From the NCBI GenBank assembly GCA_965153455.1, contig OZ234494.1, forward strand, positions 2,790,001 through 2,854,000: DNA of 64,000 nucleotides, read 5' to 3'. Position 1 is the stretch's first letter, and each line of letters begins with the position of its first letter. Under the pieces are notes generated by a model that was not told the origin of the DNA, made no database searches, and saw only the letters and a program-made list of their open reading frames with translations. Origin of the DNA: Sphagnum compactum. Lineage: Eukaryota > Bryophyta > Sphagnopsida > Sphagnales. This document shows positions 11,981 to 24,166 of the stretch, piece by piece. The translations under genes and the position numbers were made by a program.

Positions 11981-13336
11981 TCAAGGAGACATCCCTGCAG
12001 CACTCACCTGCTTCTCCTCCATAAATGAACACAGAGCCTCTTTTAATGCTGTGATTGATGAACTCCTGCCGGTTTCCTCAGTAGCTGCTGTCATCACCTG
12101 TTTGTTGTTACTACTGCTTCTAGCTGCTATATGGATTTTACATTTGATGTGGCCACTTGGAGTGGCAATCTCAGCTTTCAGTAAATGGAAATCTAGCTGA
12201 TTGAAGATTCTGATAAGATCCTGGAAGAGGTCTGCCCTATCATTACAGCCGAATGTCACTCTCAACACATGCCAACCCTCTCCATACAGAGGATCCATGT
12301 CGATCTGGAGCTCATTCACATCCATAGGCATGGAAGCACCATCTCCAACATAAGCTGCATGTTGCTTGAGTTCACTCAAATGGTCAATCACCTCTGCAAG
12401 CACAGACGCTTTGTCTGTCTGGAAACACAGGAGCAACAGAGTTCAATCGGCAAGAACCAAAATGTGTACAACATTATCCTCGGAGCAGCAGCAGTGCCTG
12501 GTTTTTTTTTGTCTTTTTTTTCCCTCTCACTTCCACTGCCATAAAACTGGAAAAGAAAGAATATATGTTGTGAAAGAGTGCATGTTCTTTCATACTACAG
12601 TTATCCAACATCAAACATGACAAGGAGCTGCTGACCTTTGTAGAGCTAGGAAGAAGGCTGCAAAGGGTAGAAAGATGGGAATTGATGCACTCTTGTCTGC
12701 ATCTCTCTGCCTCACTGTGGTTTCTGGATGCTGCCAATTCCTTGGCATCAAGCATCTTCTGGGCAGTCACCTTTGAGCTGTCAATCAACTCCTGCTGAGA
12801 GTTTCCAATCACCAGAGAACCAGAATCAGCTGCCCTACTACTACCTACAGGTGCAGTAGGTGGCAGGGCCAGGTACCTGGTCTGCTTTGAGTCCAAGCTG
12901 TGTCCAAGTCTGAAGGCATCACCAGATCCAGATCCAGTACCCAAATAAATTTGGTGGAGATGATCAGGATTGGGAAAGTGTCGGGGGGTGAGATGAGATT
13001 GTTTGCAAATTGTAAAAGGGGCTTACAACTGGGGACCAACTGTAGCTCTTGTCCATGGCTGCTCATGGAAGGATGCATTGGCATGCACTCTTAGGAAGAT
13101 GATGACTCTTTTGGCATCTGTTGACATTGTGTTGGTTGACTGATCACGGGCTCCACATCTGCCCTGCTGACTGAGGATCCTGTTGGCAGCATTGCCCATA
13201 AGCAAGTTCCAGGAGCTGCAGTTGGAAACAAGAACTCATCATGATGTGCAGCTGCAAAGTTTGCATACCATCTTGTCGAGAAACAGCCTTTATCCAGGGA
13301 CCACTGATCACTTACACTTAAGAAAGGATCAGCCAT
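11981..13336 (-). pseudogene. bHLH factor (AKS/bHLH30-106-like), probably inactivated
   Basis: Exon 2 (12418-11981) opens TDKASVLAEVIDHLSELK and continues into an ACT-like domain (DRADLFQDLIRIFN, HLLKAEIATPSGH), as in plant bHLH30/32/106/107-type factors. Exon 1 ends at 12636 on a GTCAGC donor, phase 0. Its basic region reads NHSEAERCRQECINSHLST. The family has arginines where this copy has C, Q and C, so the E-box contact at position 13 is lost; a further R-to-C change follows in helix 1. The changed codons are TGC and CAA, as expected from C-to-T loss at CGC and CGA. Upstream, a frame starting MADPFLSVSDQ at 13336 meets TAA at 13091-13093, then shifts frame around a run of six C (12983-12988). 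A start at 12944 would give a truncated HLH protein unable to bind DNA normally. A base-calling error in the C run is possible. Confidence 0.6.
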
Positions 13337-14560
13337 GGAGTTTTTGGTACAGGAATTCTATCTCCTCTCGCAGAACCTAATCCTCCTTCATGGTCTCTCC
13401 TCCCTCCATTTTGCAGGCTCACTCCCAAACTGTTTCTTTCTGCCTTCCTTGCTTTTGAAAGTGTTTGTAGTAGTGTCCAAACACTGGACAATTGAACCCA
13501 TTTCCAAGCAAGCAAGGATGCCTGTGAATCTTGTCTCCCCCCACCCTCAAAACTCCTGGAATTGGGGTGGTCCACTTTGTTAAGATGCAAGCAAGCAAAC
13601 TCTCAACACCACGACAACCACCTTTTGCCCATCAGAGATATCATCAGCTTCAGAAACCTTCCAAGCTAATTTTCCAAGTTGAGTTTCTGCAACCCAAATT
13701 CTTGCCACAACCAACCTTTTGGCTGCTAAGCTCCTCTCACAAAGATGCAACCTTGGCTTTTGTGCCCATAGATCCAGGTTAATGAACTATCCACTACCAA
13801 CCAAGGATTTTGCCACCATAGAGGGTTGAGGTGGTCTCTTTTTCTCTTGGGTTTGTCAGACTCTTGGCTTTTGGCACTTACTACTCTTCCATAGACATGC
13901 ATGCTTTTGCAGTGTCCTCATTCTCCATCAAGATCCTCATCTGGAAAATACACCACCCAAAATCGTCATCATCATCATCATCAACAACAACACACAAGAA
14001 CCAACTTGAAGCCAAAAGAGAAGAAGAAGAAGAAGAAAAAAACACCAAGGAACAAAAAGCATAATAATAAAAAGAACCAACTTTGAATCCAATTCAAAGA
14101 GCAAAACACCACACTCTCCAAACAAATAATAACAATAACAACAACAACAAATTCCAAATTTGTGAGACCAACTAGGTCATCAAGCGTGACAGAAGAAAGA
14201 AAACACCAAGAACACAAAATATGCAAAAAACTGAAAGAGAAACGCCCAAACAAAACTGACCCTCGAAAACAAACAACAATTCACCAAGAAGAAGAAGAAG
14301 AAAAATCGGGGGAACACAAGAATGATAGAAATTTGTAACAACCACCTAGAATGAACACAAACAAACAAACAAACTCAAACATACTTATTGAATGAATGAC
14401 CATCAAAAGAAAAAACTTGTATATATATATAAGTAAGGATGGGAACCCATCCACAAGATGGACAAGGCAAATAAAAGCTCGAGAGCACAAGTCACGAAAA
14501 AACACAACAATCAAGACACCACTAATACACTAATAAAATGGAAGATGATAAACTAAAAAG
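13337..14560. other. 5' flank of the bHLH copy with simple repeats
   Basis: This stretch contains TCATCA and GAAGAA trinucleotide runs (about 13966-14040 and 14288-14302), ACAACA runs, and a TATA run near 14418-14431. Open frames here are products of low complexity (poly-H, poly-K, poly-F). It may contain the former promoter and leader of the bHLH gene. Confidence 0.45.
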
Positions 14561-14599
14561 GCATCCTCTATCACAAATTGGTCAATGATGGAGGTGCAA

Positions 14600-17500
14600 T
14601 AGTTGAGATGCGTGGAAGAGATTAGGATTGCCTTCCAAGCATGGTAGCATGTTGAAAAATTGGAATGGCATGTGCATGCTAAACGATTATGGACACATTT
14701 TCAATAATAAAAAAATAAGCATTGTGGGAATTAAAAAGGATCTTTGATGATAGGCTATAGTGGCCTAAACACAAGTAGTAAAAAATGAATCGAAACAAGA
14801 ATGAAGACAACCATAAGTCTCTATAGCGAGGGGAGTGAAGTTGTATTTTGGTGTGCGCTCCGTATATGATATTGTCTTTTCATAAGTAATAACTATTATT
14901 GCATGCATTGTTGTGGATGATGCACACTATACCATATTCAAATGAGTATGATAAGCTATGACAACATCCATTAATGTCCAAAAGTAGTCTCTCGTGATAA
15001 GAATATTGATTCGACGTCAAATGTGATAGGGGAAAAGGTGGGAAACCTCTATTTGGTATATGTGTTCCAATCTTCAAAGCAATAGTTGTGACAATATCTT
15101 GAAAAGTATTGTGGGTGCAATGTGTTCACTCCCGCACAGGCACCTCAAATATAAGTGGATGCCCAAATCATCAATGGTATGTCCACATTGACAATGTAAA
15201 AAATGTGCAACTATAGGATATAGCGAGCCAAAGCAAGTACATAACGTTATAAGGAAGTGAATCGAGGATAAATGAAATGCAGGTGTGATAGGACAAGTTA
15301 AATAACCAAGCATTCATAATTAAACTTGCACAAGATTGGAAATGTGCTTGCGTGACATTTGAAGGAACATTTATTAAAAGTGTGGCAAAATTCTAATTGT
15401 GCAAGTGGTCCATAGAAATATCATGTAAATGAAGATATGATTATACCGTGCAACATTTTCAAAAGGGGGGACATGAGAACAAACATTCTAAGGTAGTAAA
15501 GCTTGGGTATCTTGTAATCTTACATGGAAGAGAAAAATGTCAATTTTCAAATGTGCCATTGCATCAAGAAGAATAGGGTGATCATCCCATTGGAAACAAA
15601 TGACAAGTGCAAGAATGATCAAAGCCCAACATCCTAAAAAGGTGGGGGCAACAAGTTGAACCATTAAGGGAAGACCAAACCCCTTGCATTAAGTAGGTAA
15701 AGTGATTTGATGATGAGCCAAATGACCCATTGTAGTGCCTAAAGATCATCTATCGAATAATTTATTTAGTCTAGTCATGGTACACAATTCAAACTTGGCA
15801 TAATGTTACAAGATACCTAAAAAAAAAAAAACGATGTGTAGCAAATAGCCTAGGCGTATAACATAACAAAAGCTGTTTGTGGATCTATAAGCATGGGGAG
15901 GTTAGTTATGGTGTTGAAATCTTCTTGAAATGCCTTTGCAACAAAAGATTCCACAAATGACATAGAACCCAATAGTACACTTAAAATACATAAATTTGTG
16001 TCGAGTGCAAGAAAGCCTAGAAGAAGTGATATGGACAGGTTTAATCCTTGTGGAAACCAAACGTCACACTTCATCAGCTAAATGGAAATCTTAATGTTGC
16101 AAACTCTGCTTATGATTGTAAAAAAGCAGGTACCACTTCTAAGATAAAACCAACAATGTGCATATCATCAACAAATAAGGGAAAAACACAAGTAGAGTGG
16201 GTTGCCATAGTAGGGCAAAAAGCATGAAGATGTGTTCAAGTGAATAATGCTCGGCCCAAAGGATCTCCCTATCATGTATTAAATTTAGATGAAATGACTA
16301 CATTGTAACAAAAGGTGTCCTTGTATGCCAAATGATTTCATTAGGTTTTGAATGAATTCATTGGTCATAGTGAATGGGACCTAGTGGGGATGTAATGAAA
16401 TTAGTTTAATGAACAGGGACTAATGAATTGTACCCACATCTTGTTGTAGTGCTATGAAATCCCCATGTCAAGAAGCTTGTGAAAAATATGATGGGAATGG
16501 TCTCACATAAAATCGTTGGACAAATAGGAAAATTTGATCTAAAGTACTGATGGAAGACCACAACTCCTGAAAAATGGTCTTATTTGATACATAATTGAAA
16601 GCATTATAGACATGCACATGTAATAACACCCAATCTAGATGTAAATCCAACATAGCACAAACTCCATGGACCACCATTTCACACCCGCCCCATGTCATCA
16701 CACCAAATTGATAAGGAGTAAAATGTTCCACAAATGTATCCTTCAATTAAATGGCAAGTGTGTGGGCAACTGGGTAGATGCAAAGTTAAGTGGCCCATTT
16801 TTGGTAAATAAAAAGTCCTTAAAAGTCCATTTTTTGGTGTTGAATTAACATAAATGGGGGACTATGGGTTGGTTAATGAGGTAATTAAATTCATATGCAA
16901 ATATACCCACTTAAGCATTTTTTTTACATAAATTTTACAAGGAAAAAATCATCAATCTAACAAAAAAAAACCGTTATAGAGACTTTTGAAAATAAGGGCC
17001 AAATTTTGGTCATTCAAAAGTCCATAATATTTTGGTTAAAGCTTTTTTAATGAGGTTTTCAAATCTAAGTTTATTTTTCTTTCATCTATCAAATATTAAG
17101 TCCTTATGAGATATATTTTCAAAAAATGATATTGAAAATTTCATGTGTATGGGAAGTACAAATGGTTAGGATAGTCCATATGTTTTCACTTCAAAAGTTC
17201 ATTACTACATAATGGGTGCACATTTATTTTGCACAAATTATATAGATAATTTTTTATTGAAGTTGAAAATCTTAAACCAAGTCCCAATTGTGCATATAAA
17301 TGGTTTCATGGCATGTTAATTCATTACACCCTACTGAAATTGCAATGGGACACAAAAAGTGAGCCACTATAGCTTGCATTCACATAACTAGCCAATAGAT
17401 CACCTTAATTTCCAATCAATATGGGTCAAATGCCATTAGTTTGTTTTTCTAAAGTTAGTATTCATGATATCACAATCAAATGCAATATGGATGGGGGAAC

Positions 17501-18560
17501 ATGACCATGAGCAATGTGCCCACATACCTCCGAAAAGAAATCAAAGCCATTCATAGAAACTTTGTGACAAAATAACTTTGTAAAAGGGTCATACATTGTA
17601 CCTGAAAGATCACTGGATGAAAGACATGATGAATATGCCAAAGTAAAAGTAAAGGCCTCTTGGTCTAAAGTACCCTCCATCTCGAGATGGAAATCAATGA
17701 TAAAAGGGGGCAAGTTGACCAATGGGTGAAAAAGGTGAAGGGCAACTATGGTTTCATCGAATGGGATTATTGAACTGCTCAAAGCCAATGCATGCATTGT
17801 TTAAGCATACTCTCTTACATATGCATGTGCTTGCGCACCACATAGTCGTGTCAATGGAGGTGGAGAAAGATTTGAAACCATTTTCAAAAATCTTTGAGAA
17901 GCTAGAGCCTAGGTTCTAATCATGTGCTCCTGCTATAATGTTTCCCAATCACCTACTATATATTGACAAAGGCGTGCACAAGTCTCTTGGTGGCTTTTCT
18001 GGTCACTTCGTGGAGGAAAAAACAAACACGAATAAGCAAAAATTAAAAATGCATATTAAGTTGCAATGTTGAATGGGTCGATGATCATACAAGTTAGACA
18101 AGGCAAGGCACACTAGACATTGACATGAAGAACATATCGAATATGGTGGTATGAAAACGGGTGTGGTAAACCTAGATCAAAGGCATTGATGATATCCATG
18201 GATGTAATCCATGTCCAAATATAAGAAGGGCGGGGGAACTCAATAATGCCAAAGGCATTGCAATCCTTATAGCTGATGATTATCTATGAACAAAACATGC
18301 TAACTGGTGACGAACTAATCTTGCCTTTACTACATAAAGATGACCACATGCAGGACATTGAACATAGGGATGTAAAGGGGGAGGGGGCCACCATGGACAT
18401 TAATGGGTGAGAAGTAACTCGTGGCTGATGTAGCAAATGAGGGGTAAAGTTTAACACACCATGTGAGGGTGAAAAGACTAGCTGAGACAAAGTAAAAGGG
18501 ATGGGAATGATAGGATGACGAGGTAAAATTATATCATAGTAGTCCATGGTTGCCATTTTG
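14600..18560 (-). mobile_element. Decayed non-LTR retrotransposon with reverse transcriptase
   Basis: Minus-strand fragments occur in the order expected of a non-LTR reverse transcriptase family widespread in plant genomes. At 17797-17462: a segment with FHLEMEGTLDQEAFTFTLA and a later CGHIAHGHVPPSI. At 16746-16468: FTPYQFGVMTWGGCEMVVHG, then a palm-like HVHVYNAFNYVSNKTIFQEL with a VQRFYVRPFPSYFS segment. At about 16074-15850: ESFVAKAFQEDFNTITNLP. At 15313-15074: a CQCGHTIDDLGIHL zinc-type motif followed by a RCLCGSEH segment. The catalytic-site aspartate in VDV-type motifs reads VHV here, and stops and frame changes are frequent, so the element is dead. Family assignment is from memory; ends are approximate. 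Confidence 0.7.
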
Positions 18561-21500
18561 ACATTAGCCTTCGGCTTTGATGCTCATTGTTGTTTTAAGG
18601 TTGGTGAAAATGTTGGGTCTACCATTTTTAATGATGTTGAAACCACTCCATTTAGCCAAAACCTTAAACCTTAAACCTTCATTTCATATAACCCCAACCA
18701 AAAACCATATACCTTAATCTTGATAGAAGAAATTAAACTGATAATTAAAACCAACCCAAAACCAAAACCAACCAACACTAGTAATTAAACTCTAACATGC
18801 CCAACCAAGTAATGTGTTGGTTCTAACTTACCCAACTAAGTAATTAAACAATATTGTTAAAACTCCAATCCCACAATAACAAATTTGATTGAAAATCTAC
18901 TAATTTTAAGTACTAAACTTTAAACCTCAAAACTTTAAACCTAAGGTAATTAACCACATTACCAAGCTTTCTTCTTCTTATGTTCCCTTGTGGTAGCTAT
19001 GGTTTGTTTTGGTTTGTCGGTGGGCCTCATAGCCAAGGTTCAAAGCCCTTAATTATTTTTTCTTAGTGACATCCTCTAAACCCATGCTATTGGTTCTTTC
19101 CTCATCTTTGTTTTGCAATTGTAATTCCCATATGATTGTTAATGTCATCAGATGACATAGTTAGTGCATGGCTTGATGGAGCTCCAATAGTTTAGACATT
19201 ATTTTGCCATGAAAGGAGACCCACCCCCTTGGCTTTGAAAGAATTAACTACCTACAATTCTAGTTATCTACAAGCTATCAACATGACAATCCTACTCCAA
19301 GACAAAGACGTGCGTAAAGTTGCCACACCAACATCATCATGAATTTCTTTACCTATGATGTAAGAAAAACATTTAGAAGGTTGGTTGGACTTCTACCACA
19401 TTTTGTTAGTACCAATACTGATATTACCACAACTATTACAGCTATTCTTGACTCATGTGCAAGTGAACAATTCTACCATGCGTTCTAGTAGTAAGGAGGA
19501 GGGTTTAGCTATTAACAAAACTCCAACATATCAGTTGACCACCATTTGTTTAATTTCATGCTTTCAAGTTCATGAAACAAACAAGTTAAAAAAAAGTGGG
19601 ATATTGAAATATTTTACCTGTATCAAAAGCAAGATAAAGATAGATAGAAGTTTTAGAACCCAATTGAATTCAAAAAAAAAAAATGTAGGCTAGTGGGAAA
19701 CAAGCCCAAAAGAGGAAATCAAAAATAATAATTATTAGTTCATTGTCTTACTACTCTTATGTGTTCAACTAACAACAATTAAAATAGGAAATGTTCCATG
19801 AAGTTCCCTAAAAAGCAAAATTACAATTCATACTAACATCGAATGAACATTTTTCAAAATTTGAAATAAAATGAAAATTAATCCTTCCATAGTTTCTCCC
19901 CCTTACTTATAGGCGCGCAGAACCAATAAATTAAAAAAATGAAAAATTATGTAGCAACTCAAACAAAGCCAATATACAATCCACCCACATATACATTAAA
20001 GGAAACAAAAAGCCCACCAATTCCATATATCTTTCCTCATCAATTGGGGGAATTCAATAACATTTTCAATTTTTTTTTGTGGTAATTCCTCTATTTTCCT
20101 TGACAAATTGTTAAAACATTATATTATATAGCCATGTATTGGAGTTGTTACCATGGGCATTTTTTTTTGTTGTTGATTATCTTTTTCTTTTTACATGGTT
20201 TTGATGTTTTTTTTATTTGTTCATGGTTTTTTTCTTTTTGTTGTTCAAAATCATGTTTCTTTGTACCTCAAGTTTTGATGCATTTTCTTTTATGATTTGT
20301 TTTGGCCTTGTTAATCTAACAATCACTCCTAGAAAAAGCCATGGACAAAGGAAAGATTTGTTTTCATAATTATATAGATTGACTATTGAAGGAATCTTGA
20401 TCCCATTGGAAACCACAAAAGGAGAACTAAGTTTTCTCAATCAATCATTTCAAAAGACACACAAGTACCTAATAAATCGATTTATGATGAAACCTTATCA
20501 AACTTCATAACACAAAACAATTGTCAAAAGGGGAAATGAAGGAACAAAGAGAAAGGACCCAAGTTCGAGCTAGAATAACAAAACTCAAAGTGGGTCACTA
20601 AGGGCAAATGAACAAATCATATTTCAAAGCCCCCACAAGTTGCAAGAAGCATATAAAAAAGAAAGAGAGCTGAGAAACTTGAAAAAAACAATGAGCCTAA
20701 AAGAACCTTCATTTGCAATGACAACATGCTTCAAAATAGAGATGACATGAGCTCTTTGCAAAGCTATCAACACCCTTTGCGTACAAAAAATACATAAACC
20801 TTGAACCTATGTTTGTTATTTAATTAAAGTACTTCCATAATCCCTTCAAGTGACATGACACTCCCAAGTTGCTCAAGTAAATATTTACCATATATTAAAT
20901 AATCCATTATAATCATCCTCAACTGATGGAAGTTGACATTTAATACAAATTGTAGAAAGCACTAGTAGGTAGTTGATCGAGTTTTAAATGTAAGGTGAAG
21001 GTCTAGGGTGGCCACATTTTAGAATTCAAATAACAAGGAGCCTAGGACAAAGGGGGTAGTCCAATCCCATCTTGCATTTTAGAAATGTCACATTCACACC
21101 CCTAGGCTCTACCTAAACATATCAACCTTATCATAAACCCAAACATAAAAAAAGAAGGAAGGTTCTATGTTTTGACTAGTGTTGTGCCATTATTTGAATT
21201 TTTAAAGAACCATCCATTTTAGCTTTTGAAATTATTTTAAAATCAAAGAACCATTGGTTCCAGTTATTTGAAAGATATTTAGAATCAAAAAATTGTCAAT
21301 CCCAATTATTTCAAAAACCTCAAAGAATCAACAATTTCATGAAATGCTTGGCAATGAACTAAAGGTTTTAATGTTCAGTTATTTGATTTTTCAAAACAAT
21401 TTGAGAACCATGGTTACTAAAATTACATCTTTGATTTGTTTGAGAATTGTGATTATGAATCCTAAAAGCCATTTTGATAACGATTGGGGTTTGAACCTCT

Positions 21501-24160
21501 TTCTAATAACTGCCCAACATTGATTCTTACACCTACTCCATGACAATGAAAGGGATCTCACATTTACATGTAGGTTTAATTTTCCTCCCTTTCATGAAAA
21601 GTAGGGTTGAACCTTTTGATTTCTAGTAGGGAAATTCATGGACATATAGGCGCCCTCCAAATACACTAAGAAATTTTTCCAAGTGCTTTATGTGTAAGGT
21701 AAAGCATAGGATGAATCATCACAATAAGAGCCTTTCTAAGGTGCGACTTGGGGAGGTCTTGCATTCTAGTAATTCCTTCATTCAAGGGCTTTAATTGACA
21801 TAAAAGAAGTGGGTTAAATTTTTTATTACACCAAGCAAACAAGGCAATGATGTCACAACACATGGTTATGAGCAATGGGTTGAGCAAGAATGGGAGTGAT
21901 TAATTACATCATGAAGAAAACCAAACGATTATCCCCAAAAAAATTTAAAATTAAGTTGCCAAAAAACTACATGAAAAAATTTGGTGGTCAATTGCATCAT
22001 GAGGAAAATCACAAGATTATACCCACAAAAGAACACTAACTTGTCAAAAAGTTACATGCAAAATTGGGTTGTTGAAATTTCTTTTTATTGGTCTTTCAAA
22101 AACCTATGTACATACTATCACCTCAATAGAAGCTCAAAGAGTAAGACTTTGATGAGTTGAAAAATTTGGACAGTAGTTAGATCAAAGCTTATAACTAAAT
22201 TATTAACTATTTGCAAATGAATGAACAAAGTTGAAAAAACATGCTTTGAGAAAATAAATAAATTCTTGTTTGTATACAATCAAGATTATAATATTAGTCT
22301 ATTATAAAGGATGTTGAAAGGAACTTTATGTAAATCTTTAGCAAAGAGGCTTGTGTGTACCTATGAAGAAAAACTTGTTGGTGGGCCAATGAAATTACTG
22401 GATTTGGCAGTCTAATTTTATTTTTCTTAATTATCTTCAGTGAATGAAAAGTGTAATAAGTTTTGGTAGTAGGTTTGTAAGAATTTTAAAGGATCGATGA
22501 AAAAATGGGAGAAGGGGATCATTATTTCAATGTTGCACAATAGGGTTATGTGTAAACCTAAATTGTTTTAGGCCAATAGGATTGTTAGATTTGGTAGTTA
22601 GATTTGGTGGTCTTTTAGCCCCTTCTGAAATTGCATGAAATTGTCCATTAAGGATTCACTTTTTGGTGAGTGGGAGTGGGGGAAGGGAATTGTGAATTTT
22701 TTTCTTTTTAATCATCTTGAGTGAATTTACAATTCAATAAAATTATTCATAAAGTATCCAAGACAAAAGATGGAATTGTTCATTAAGGGTTCAAAATAGA
22801 TTGAAATGATTAGATGAACATTAAATTGTTTAATTAATTTGCATTGGATGCCATAATCAAAATCAAACTATTTTTTTTCACCTTGACAAATGCTGAAAGG
22901 ATTTTGAGATAGGTAGCCAAAGGATGGTTATCAAGATAGTTGCAAAGGGGGTGACAAAATGGTGAGGGTAAAAAATAATGGCTACACTAGGTATGATTCA
23001 AAAATTAACTTTAATGAATGATAATTGTGTACAAGGTTCTTGCATATTACTTGTGCACTTTGTTTTACCAAACAAATATTAGTATACATGGTTGTATGCA
23101 ACCTACTTTTATGGAATGGGGCCAACTATTAAAAATGGCTATTCGATGAGCTTATAAAAGCATACATGTTCTCACCACAATAGCATAAATATGCTTATAT
23201 GAATCTCCATATTATTTTTACAAAACATCCCATTCATGTAACTTTTTAAAATGACCAACCATTTTGCACTTTGCTTTGATATTTCAACATCCCAACCAGT
23301 GTTTTTATTTTAGCGATTTGTCACCAAAATGCAACTGCTAAAAAGGTGCTACAATATGGCCTTTGTTTATTTTGAGTTTATTTTAAATAAAATCACCTAA
23401 AAGCCCCCTTCTTGCCACCTGTTGTCGCCATGTGTACTTCCATGATCATCTTTCATCACCTGCAGAAAGCGAGCCACTACTTTCTACCATCGCCATTAGC
23501 ACATAAAGTTTTAGGGCACATCGATTTTATAGCCACATCTCCATTGTTGGGTAAGCTAATCATGTTGCCCCATAAATCTCTGATTGCCAATTCACCATTG
23601 AATAAATTTCAACTCGCCAACCTTGCTGTTCAATAAACTTTCATTCGCCATACACTTGCCTTGAAATAGGATTTAGATCGTTAATCCCCATCATTGAATA
23701 AAATTGAAATTGCCAAATCCAATTCCCATCGTTGGATGGGACTGTTCACCAGCTACATTACTCTTGGTTAAAAACCCCCATGTATTCAAGGCTCTTTGTT
23801 CTTTGCCGGTAGGGGTTTAGTGCACATATCTTTTTTGAACCATGTTTTGTGTGTAGATTTTTTTCTCTTGCCAATGGCATTGGTTTAAGGCCAAGATAGT
23901 TATTGTTGTGTTCATAATGGTGTAGCTTGAGCATAATGGGAGGGTGCAATAGGCAAGAGTGACACCAATCTACTTGATATTATGTTTTTGCTACAAGCTG
24001 GAGGTGTGTGCAGAATGATTACAAGTTGCAATGCAAGTGCTTAAATCAAAATGCACAACATATGATCAAGCTCTCTTCCTTCCTTTCATCCTTGTCATTT
24101 TGTCTTGTTCTTTGTGGTTTTGTGTTACATTTATAATCTACATTCATTCTAGGGTTTCCT
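18561..24160. other. Long AT-rich intergenic stretch, no gene seen
   Basis: About 5.6 kb with only short, compositionally poor open frames and no recognised motif. Words such as AACCATTGGTTCC, followed by a CAGTTATTTGAAAG-type stretch near 21250, resemble a stretch near 6400-6490, hinting at old dispersed repeats. Any gene here would have to be degraded or non-coding. Confidence 0.5.
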
Positions 24161-24166
24161 GAAGCC

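Noticed and set aside
13831-14514. Several Lys-, His- or Phe-rich short frames
   Set aside because: They translate GAA, CAT and TTC simple repeats and have no family features.
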